From contig OW028585.1 in the NCBI GenBank assembly GCA_932294295.1, forward strand, positions 2,390,001 through 2,454,000: 64,000 nucleotides of DNA. The letters are read 5' to 3'. Positions 57,233 to 64,000 of the stretch are shown in pieces (position 1 is the first letter of the stretch; every line of letters begins with the position of its first letter). Under the pieces are notes generated by a model. That model saw only the letters and a list, made by a program, of their open reading frames with translations, searched no databases and was not told the DNA's origin. The translations under genes and the position numbers were made by a program. This DNA comes from Alitta virens. Taxonomy: Eukaryota > Annelida > Polychaeta > Phyllodocida > Nereididae.

Positions 57233-60200
57233 GTGTACCATGAACTTGAAAATCGCCCACCTCTAATGACCAACAAGACTGTACAAAATTCCCCTGGTGG
57301 TAGGCTACCGGTAGTTGGGAGTTTCATTGGTGACATTGTGAAAGGAGGCGAACAATACAAGTTTAGTGTGTTTGTAATTGACAGTAAGCTCAAGAACAAT
57401 TTGCTCAGTCGCAGTGTTTCTCGTAAACTTGGACTCGTGTCCCGACACAAGTCTCGAGTTGATGAAGTGAATGATGATTCCAAAGTCCAAAAAGTGGATT
57501 CCAAAGTTCCCAAAGTTGGTCGGCTTCATGTTGATCCAGTACACATTCAGTTGAAGGAGGGTTCAGAACCCTATGCAGTGCACACTGCCAGGAATGTTGG
57601 TTTTCATATTCTGGGAAAAGTGGAAGATGAATTAAAGCGTATGACTGCAGATGGAATAATCAAGCCAATTGAGACACCGACGGACTGGTGTGCGGCCATG
57701 GTCCCAGTTGTTAAGAAAACAGGTCGTGTTAGAATCTGTGTCGACTTCAAACGTCTCAATCAGTGTGTCAAGAGACCTTACATAAACTTACCAAGTCTTG
57801 ATGATGTCGCACCAAAGCTGGTAGGAGCCAAATATTTCTCAACCCTTGATGCCAATAGTGGGTTCCACCAAGTTCCTCTGGATGATCAGAGCATGCCGCT
57901 GACGACGTTTATCACACCTTTTGGGAGGTATTGTTACCAGAGACTCCCAATGGGAATAAATATAGGGCCCGAGGTCTTTCAAATGCAAATGCAGAAAGTT
58001 CTGCATGGACTCATTGGGTGTGACGTCATAATGGATGATATTTTGGTGTGGGGTAGTACGCTCCAAAAACATGATCAACGTCTCGCTGCAGTCAGGATGC
58101 GAATTCAAGAGTCAGGATTAACCCTAAATGTGGACAAATGTAAGATCTGCCAGGAAGAAGTTGTTTTCTTTGGCCATCGTTTGAATTCACAAGGCATCAA
58201 ACCAAGTCCCGAGAAAATTGATGCAATCATGAACATGCCAACACCCAGGAATATTACCGAGTTACGTAGTTTGTGTGGTATGCTCAATTACTTGTCAAAG
58301 TTCACTCCACACTTAGCGTCAGTAATCAGGCCAGTAACTGAACTCTTGAAATCAGGAATCAAGTATGCATGGACTAAGTCCCAGCAATCAGCATTTGACA
58401 ATGCCAAGAAATTAATCAGTGATTTGCCCTCGTTGCAGTACTTTAGTCTGTCAAGACAAGTAGTAGTGAGTGCCGACGCTTCACGTTACGGATTGGGCGC
58501 AGTGATTCTTCAACGTGATGGTGATTTGCTGCTGCCCATAGCATTCGCATCGCGCACTCTCACAGACGTGGAACAACGGTATGCCCAGATAGAGAAGGAG
58601 TGTTTGGCGTCCGTGTGGGCATGTGAGAAATTCAAGAAGTATTTGGTAGGTCTAGCTGAATTTGAATTATGGACCGACCACAAGCCACTCGTTCCGTTAA
58701 TCAACAAGAAAGCATTGGATCAAGCACCAATTCGATGCCAGAGACTACTCATTAGACTTCTCAGGTTCTCTCCAGTAGTTACTCACAAACCAGGGAAAGA
58801 ACTAGTGATCGCGGATGCACTCTCACGCAATCCGAGGAAGTCTACTGACACTCAATTAGCAGATGAAGTTGAATTATTTGTGGACAGTGTTATGGCACAG
58901 TTGCCAGTCACGCAAAACAGACTGTCAAAACTCCGAGATGCAACCGTTCATGACAGTGAAATGGATGACTTGATGAATTATGTCATGAATGGTTGGCCAG
59001 TTGTCAGTGCAATTGCACCAGCTCTTAAACTGTTCTACGAAGCACGTGATCAGCTATCCGTTGTTGATGGATTGCTTACTTTCCAGAATCGTCCCTAAAT
59101 GTGGACAAATGTCAGATCTGCCAGGAAGAAGTTGCTTTCTTTGGCCATCGTTTGAATTCACAAGGCATCAAACCAAGTCCCGAGAAAATTGATGCAATCA
59201 TGAACATGCCAACACCCAGGAATATTACCGAGTTACGTAGTTTGTGTGGTATGCTCAATTACTTGTCAAAGTTCACTCCACACTTAACGTCAGTAATCAG
59301 GCCAGTAACTGAACTCTTGAAATCAGGAATCAAGTATGCATGGACTAAGTCCCAGCAATCAGCATTTGACAATGCCAAGAAATTAATCAGTGATTTGCCC
59401 TCGTTGCAGTACTTTAGTCTGTCAAGACAAGTAGTAGTGAGTGCCGACGCTTCAAGTTACGGATTGGGCGCAGTGATTCTTCAACGTGACGGTGATTTGC
59501 TGCTGCCCATAGCATTTGCATCGCGCACTCTCACAGACGTGGAACAACGGTATGCCCAGATAGAGAAGGAGTGTTTGGCGTCCGTGTGGGCATGTGAGAA
59601 ATTCAAGAAGTATTTGGTAGGTCTAGCTGAATTTGAATTATGGACCGACCACAAGCCACTCGTTCCGTTAATCAACAAGAAAGCATTGGATCAAGCACCA
59701 ATTCGATGCCAGAGACTACTCATTAGACTTCTCAGGTTCTCTCCAGTAGTTACTCACAAACCAGGGAAAGAACTAGTGATCGCGGATGCACTCTCACGCA
59801 ATCCGAGGAAGTCTACTGACACTCAATTAGCAGATGAAGTTGAATTATTTGTGGACAGTGTTATGGCACAGTTGCCAGTCACGCAAAACAGACTGTCAAA
59901 ACTCCGAGATGCAACCGTTCATGACAGTGAAATGGATGACTTGATGAATTATGTCATGAATGGTTGGCCAGTTGTCAGTGCAATTGCACCAGCTCTTAAA
60001 CTGTTCTACGAAGCACGTGATCAGCTATCCGTTGTTGATGGATTGCTTACTTTCCAGAATCGTCTTGTAGTGCCCAGAGGTCAGCGTTCTGAGATCTTAG
60101 CTCGCCTTCACGAGGCGCACCAGGGTTTTCGTAAGTGCTACGACAATGCAGAAAGATGTGTTTGGTGGCCCGGTCTTCGCGGTGAATTAAAGACTCTGTG

Positions 60201-61147
60201 TGAAACTTATGAAAAATGTCTTGCTGCTAGGCCAGCACACCGTTCCGAACCACTGAGGCCAACAGTATTGCCAAACCGTCCATGGGAGAAAATTGGAGCG
60301 GATCTCTGTGTGCATAACAACAAGAACTATTTAGTGCTAATTGACTACTTCAGCCGATGGTTGGAAATCAAACACATGCCTACAATCACCTCCCGTACAG
60401 TGATCAACAAATGTCGGCAAGTGTTTGCGACTCACGGAATCCCAGATGAATTCCACAGTGACAACGGCGCTCAATTTGTGTCCCAGGAATTCAAAGAGTT
60501 TGCTGAACATTATGGGTTCAGTCTCACAACAAGCAGCCCTTACTTCGCCCAAGCGAATGGTGAGGCCGAAAGTGCTGTCAAAATTGAAAGCGCATTCTAT
60601 CTACACCAGAACCAGACATCGCGCTGCTGATTTATCGCACTACTCCACACAGTACAACTGGAGTAGCACCCTCAGTTGCCCTACTGGGAAGAGCTCTCAA
60701 CACGAGATTGCCAGTTCTTCCAACAGTCCTCTTGCCGCAGTCCCCAAATGATGCAGCTTTGCGAGCAAGAGATGCAGAGGCCAAAGCCAAATCCAAGATG
60801 AACTACGACCGGCACCACGGTGCTCGTACTTTGAAGCCACTGAATAGTGGTACGAAAGTATTTGTTCGAGGTAACGATAAATAGAGTAAACCAGGAGTGG
60901 TACTCAGTGGTGACACTAATCGACGTATCTAGTGAACACTGACAGTGGTGTTCAAAGAAGAAATCGAGTTCATTTGCTCCCTGTACCAGAATCTGTTTCT
61001 GATGCACTACAGTCGATGGATTTACCAGTGGAAACTCCTGTGGTCGCATTAACTCCGCAGAGCAATGCAACTCCTGTGCAGACCAGAGTCACAAGACTGT
61101 CTTCAGGTTGTACTATAAGGAAACCTACCCGTTACAGAGATGATTGA
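57233..61147 (+). mobile_element. Ty3/gypsy retrotransposon pol region, 5'-truncated and disrupted
   Basis: First frame (57233-59098): end of the aspartic protease (NNLLSRSVSRKLGL), RT (RICVDFKRLN, FSTLDANSGFHQVPLD, LPMGINIGPEVF, catalytic IMDDILV) and RNase H (VSADASRYGLGAVILQ, TDHKPLVPL). Second frame (59101-60630): repeats RT end and RNase H, then integrase with HEAHQGF...WWPGL...EKC zinc region and catalytic residues in GADLC, SDNGAQF and NGEAESAVK. A frameshift near 60600 separates the integrase C-terminus (to about 60880), a TAG follows, and a last coding piece ends at 61147. Gag and the protease start are absent: the copy begins directly after a satellite. The sequence style is that of K02A2.6-like/Mag-lineage elements (inference). 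Confidence 0.93.
58122..60063 (+). repeat. 971-bp tandem duplication inside the gypsy pol gene
   Basis: 58122-59092 is repeated at 59093-60063 with about six base differences. It covers the RT thumb, all of RNase H and the start of the pre-integrase linker. The period is not a multiple of three, so the first copy ends in ...FQNRP then TAA, and the second copy re-enters in another frame. Confidence 0.97.
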
Positions 61148-61588
61148 CTCTTTATGACTGTACAAATGTTCAAGTGACCTTATATCAATCTGTTTGAAAT
61201 TACTCAATTTCCAATATCTATATTTGAATGTCATGAATTTTTGATGTTATCAGATAGCATTATTTCTTACAAATTGATGTTTAAATTTAAAGCATTATTC
61301 ACATAATTTAGTACTTGGGTAACTCCCATGAAGTTCAAATGCTGTTCCAAGATTTAAGTGCAGTTATAATTTTGACATGTTTGTATAAAAATAATTGATT
61401 CCATAATCAATGTTCAAGCTTTCACTTTTAAGGGTTCTCAGTTGAAAGTTCATGTTATACATGTAGCATTTTCCGCTAGCAGTTAATTGTGCTCTGTAAG
61501 GCTACAATTTATACAGTATAAGTTAAAATTAATAACAGTTCATGATAGTAAGTAACAGTTCATGTTCGTAAACAGTTAATGTTCTCTC

Positions 61589-61770
61589 AAAAGAAAAGGG
61601 GAGATGTTCAGAGATCAGAATAGTTCTGTACATTAACGCCAGGGGGAGTTCCCAATGGTTACGTGGCTTTTATGTTAATGAGCGAACGTCAGAGGACGCC
61701 ATCTTGTATAGTGTAATGTGGGCCTGAATAAACTATCCTTCCTACCTATCTGAATCTATTTTATACTGAT
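61589..61770 (+). mobile_element. Polypurine tract and probable 3' LTR of the gypsy element
   Basis: A purine run AAAAGAAAAGGGGAGA (61589-61604) precedes TGTTCAGAGATCAG (61605), the usual PPT-TG start. Within it AATAAA at 61727 can serve as the polyadenylation signal. The LTR end could not be fixed without a 5' LTR, which is missing. The intervening 61148-61588 is AT-rich non-coding. Confidence 0.55.
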
Positions 61771-62655
61771 AAATAATGAGTGCACACACTCTTGCTTATC
61801 TTGACATGCTGTTTTATTTCCTCAATCATCATTTTCATGCAATATATCGGCAATTTCACTTTTACTTCCTAAAAATTGTTAATGTTATCACTGAATGACT
61901 TATTCATCTCTGATAAAAACCTAAATACTCGTGTTCAATGATATGATATAGTGATAGTTGGCACTGATCCATGTGTATTGTTCAGACCATATTCATTCAA
62001 CCTGTTGCAAAATACCACAATATGACGGGACTGCTGCCAGGCTAGGGACACCTCAGTAGGACCACTATTTCCAAAGAGGAATACTTAAAAGCAAGATCAC
62101 CTCAAGATTGAGAACAAGCTTTTTGTAATCAGACTGACCACATCATCTGGAACAAATGTTATTCTTCACATGATACAGTACGTACTACATGACATTATAT
62201 TTTGCATTTTTGCATTTTTGCATATTTTTGACCTAGGAAGCAACTTGGGGAGGGGTTGGGGGGGGGGGGGGCAATGCTTTTGTTTAGGAGGTAATAACAT
62301 AACTAGAGCGCGACAGACAGACAGACAGTGCTGTCAGATGTATCCTGTTGTTGTATTCTGACTGTTGAGGGCTGGCTGGGTGATATCAGCTTGTGGGAAC
62401 AAAAGGACACATGTCTGATCTTCTGCTGATGCGACTGCTCCGGCTTCTGCTGCTGTGTGCCTGTAGGAGGCTGACGGTGAGTCCCCAAAGTGAAGGACTA
62501 CTGGCTGCGGTTGTGGCTTTGTGGGATTGTTGCAACTTTTATGTGGAGTTGATGTGGATTGCTATACATAGCACAGTATAGGTCTGTCTGTAGATGGTTG
62601 AGACGGGTATTTAGTTCACATTTGACTAATAATGGCATAAGTTTTTCTGTTAATA
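61771..62655. other. Non-coding DNA with a G-run
   Basis: No gene recognised; G12-14 run near 62260, GACA repeats at 62312-62328. The small ORFs 62170-62581 have no motifs. Confidence 0.4.
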
Positions 62656-62658
62656 TGA

Positions 62659-63188
62659 TTAGCATTTGTTGGTGAGCTCACAAATTATGCTACTATGGTT
62701 ACGGTGCGCCATGTTGGGAAGATGTTGGCTGGTGCGTCTACCGCTGTAGGTGGTAGAGTCGTGGGGAGGAAGAAATCTGCTGCTTCTGTCCCATGTGCTG
62801 CGGCTAGTGAAAGTATGAGGGTGTTCACACGGTTCAGCTGACAATGATGATACAGGAGGGCCATAATACACAAGAGTTGTATTGTGATGATGGCGATGGA
62901 TCCTGCTGCGATTATAGTATCAGCGTCCGGCATGTCACTCCAATTGGTAAAGCTCCACGATAAGACGTCGGTCGAGTTGCTGACATGAACGTTGTCTAGA
63001 TCAGTCTGGTCTGCAGTCGATAGTCCATCTGTGAGGTTCAACTTAGTTAGAATTAATTTCAGCAGCTGAAAGTTATATGGTTCCGTGGTAAATTCATTAA
63101 TAGTGAGGTTACGGGGCATGGACTCCTGGTATAATTTAAGATAGACTAAAAAATGTGCGCTATATGTGGTGATTGATTTTGAGGTCAT
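62659..63188 (-). CDS. Small ORF for a putative membrane-anchored glycoprotein (possible env-like remnant)
   Basis: An open frame from ATG at 63188 of 167 codons. It shows possible N-glycosylation sites (NLT twice, NST, NWS), a Trp-containing stretch (LSWSFTNWSD) directly before one hydrophobic helix (IIAAGSIAIITIQLLCIMAL) and a C-terminal tail of about 55 residues. The layout (glycosylated ectodomain, aromatic juxtamembrane segment, single anchor) is like the end of retroelement envelope proteins. No upstream ectodomain, fusion peptide or LTR linkage is seen, and the frame stays open a little upstream (to about 63235). It lies opposite in strand to the gypsy element. Could be a chance ORF. 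Confidence 0.35.
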
Positions 63189-63299
63189 GCATTTAATGGA
63201 GTCTGCCAGGAGTCTGTGAGGTGGGATGTGAGTTCACACCCACATTGAATGCTTATCTGAAAAAGACCTTTGCAAATGCTCAGCAAACGTCTGTCATCA

Positions 63300-63450
63300 G
63301 GCATCCATTATCAGACATCTGCAAGGCATCCATCGTAGATCGCTCTTAGATCACTTGTAGGATGCTAGTAGATTGCTCGTAGATCGCATACGTAGGACGT
63401 ACGTAGGATGTATGTAGGGTAGGATGTATCTAGGACATACGTCGGACCCT
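63300..63450. repeat. Local GTAGATCGC / GTAGGA-type repeats
   Basis: Short words CATCCATC, GTAGATCGC, GTAGGATG and ACGTAGGAC recur in degenerate tandem. Confidence 0.5.
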
Positions 63451-63914
63451 CGCCAACAGACCCCAGAGCAAATATGTTCAAAGTTAAAAGATGAAAAATA
63501 ATTATTTGTCTTGTAGAATGTATGAAAATTCATAATTTTGCTGGATTTTTGAAAGATTGAAAATTAATGTTTATAACCACCTGAATATACTCTGCATAAA
63601 TATTGGATATTCATCAGTTTATGAACAAGTAATATGTTCAATTCTTGAGTCCAGCTTGACTAGCTAAAAATTACAAGTGCAGAGGTGATGCTAAATTAAA
63701 TGTAGGAATTCAATTGAACTAAATTCAGGTTTCTCCAGCTAGGTATGGCGGATGGTTAGAACTTGATGATAATAAGGTTTAATAAGGTTTATTTTAGTAG
63801 ACACCCAAATTGGCTCATTGCCGCTTGATTAGGTCTGTGTTTTCACAGTGTTTAAATATAATTGCAAGTAAAACAATTCTTTATGTTGAATAGTATGAGT
63901 GGTGCTGTAAGTGT

Positions 63915-64000
63915 CATTCAGGGGCGGATCCAAAATATTTTTCAAGGGGGGGGGGCTGACAAATTAAAATTCATTGTGGGGCCCCCAATAATTGTTTGAT
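63915..64000. repeat. Partial dispersed repeat running off the window
   Basis: CAGGGGCGGATCC followed by a G10 run and GGGGCCCCC resembles the ends of common inverted-repeat elements (compare GGCGGATCC at 25407); only its left part is inside the window. Confidence 0.45.

Overview
This is an AT-rich, repeat-dense stretch of an animal nuclear genome, most likely a marine-type invertebrate whose phylum I cannot fix from sequence alone. The evidence is split genes with GT/AG introns (symmetrical phase-1 exons in the one host-like gene), tRNA-derived SINE-like repeats, long micro- and minisatellites, LINE, Ty3/gypsy and cut-and-paste transposon remains, MITE-like inverted-repeat elements, and an endogenous virus-like gene cluster. 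There is no bacterial operon, rRNA or CRISPR structure.

Layout. 0-6 kb: a MITE-like element, a decayed LINE reverse transcriptase and a 1.6 kb TCTTA satellite. 6.7-11.2 kb: the 3' exons of a secreted/extracellular host gene (fibrinogen-like fold followed by a PAN/apple-like Cys-rich module). 11-31 kb: repeat desert with SINE-like copies, a 2.4 kb inverted-terminal-repeat element, a broken antisense LINE with endonuclease and RT (17.9-20.6 kb), nested MITEs, a 40-bp minisatellite and several hairpins. 31-43 kb: the most interesting part, a cluster that is richer in GC and in coding sequence: a broken protein-primed family B DNA polymerase (Polinton/adintovirus type) with an OTU-like N-terminal region, two paralogous type-I membrane proteins with a short Cys module and a Thr-rich mucin-like stalk, and, on the opposite strand, a protein with two PC4-like single-stranded-DNA-binding domains. 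Short introns and a CCAAT/octamer promoter-like array go with it. No integrase, packaging ATPase, protease or capsid gene is visible, so it is a partial or unconventional member of the Polinton/adintovirus world.

45.6-52.1 kb: a full-length but mutated ISL2EU-type DNA transposon with two convergent genes, a THAP + DDE transposase and a SAP-SWIM-YqaJ nuclease, both carrying frameshifts or stops. 52.5 kb: an inverted copy of a repeat that lies between the two membrane-protein genes at 37 kb. 53.8-54.1 kb: a LINE tail. 55-57 kb: a 33-bp palindromic minisatellite and a CTAT/CTTA satellite. 57.2-61.8 kb: a 5'-truncated Ty3/gypsy element with a 971-bp tandem duplication inside pol and a probable 3' LTR. 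62.7-63.2 kb: a small antisense ORF for a glycosylated, C-terminally anchored membrane protein, possibly an env-like remnant.

The cluster reads as follows by inference: the polymerase copies a linear DNA with a protein primer, the PC4-like protein coats single strands made during strand displacement, and the membrane proteins would sit on a virion or host-cell surface. The polymerase is dead here, whereas the membrane-protein and PC4 genes have intact spliced frames.
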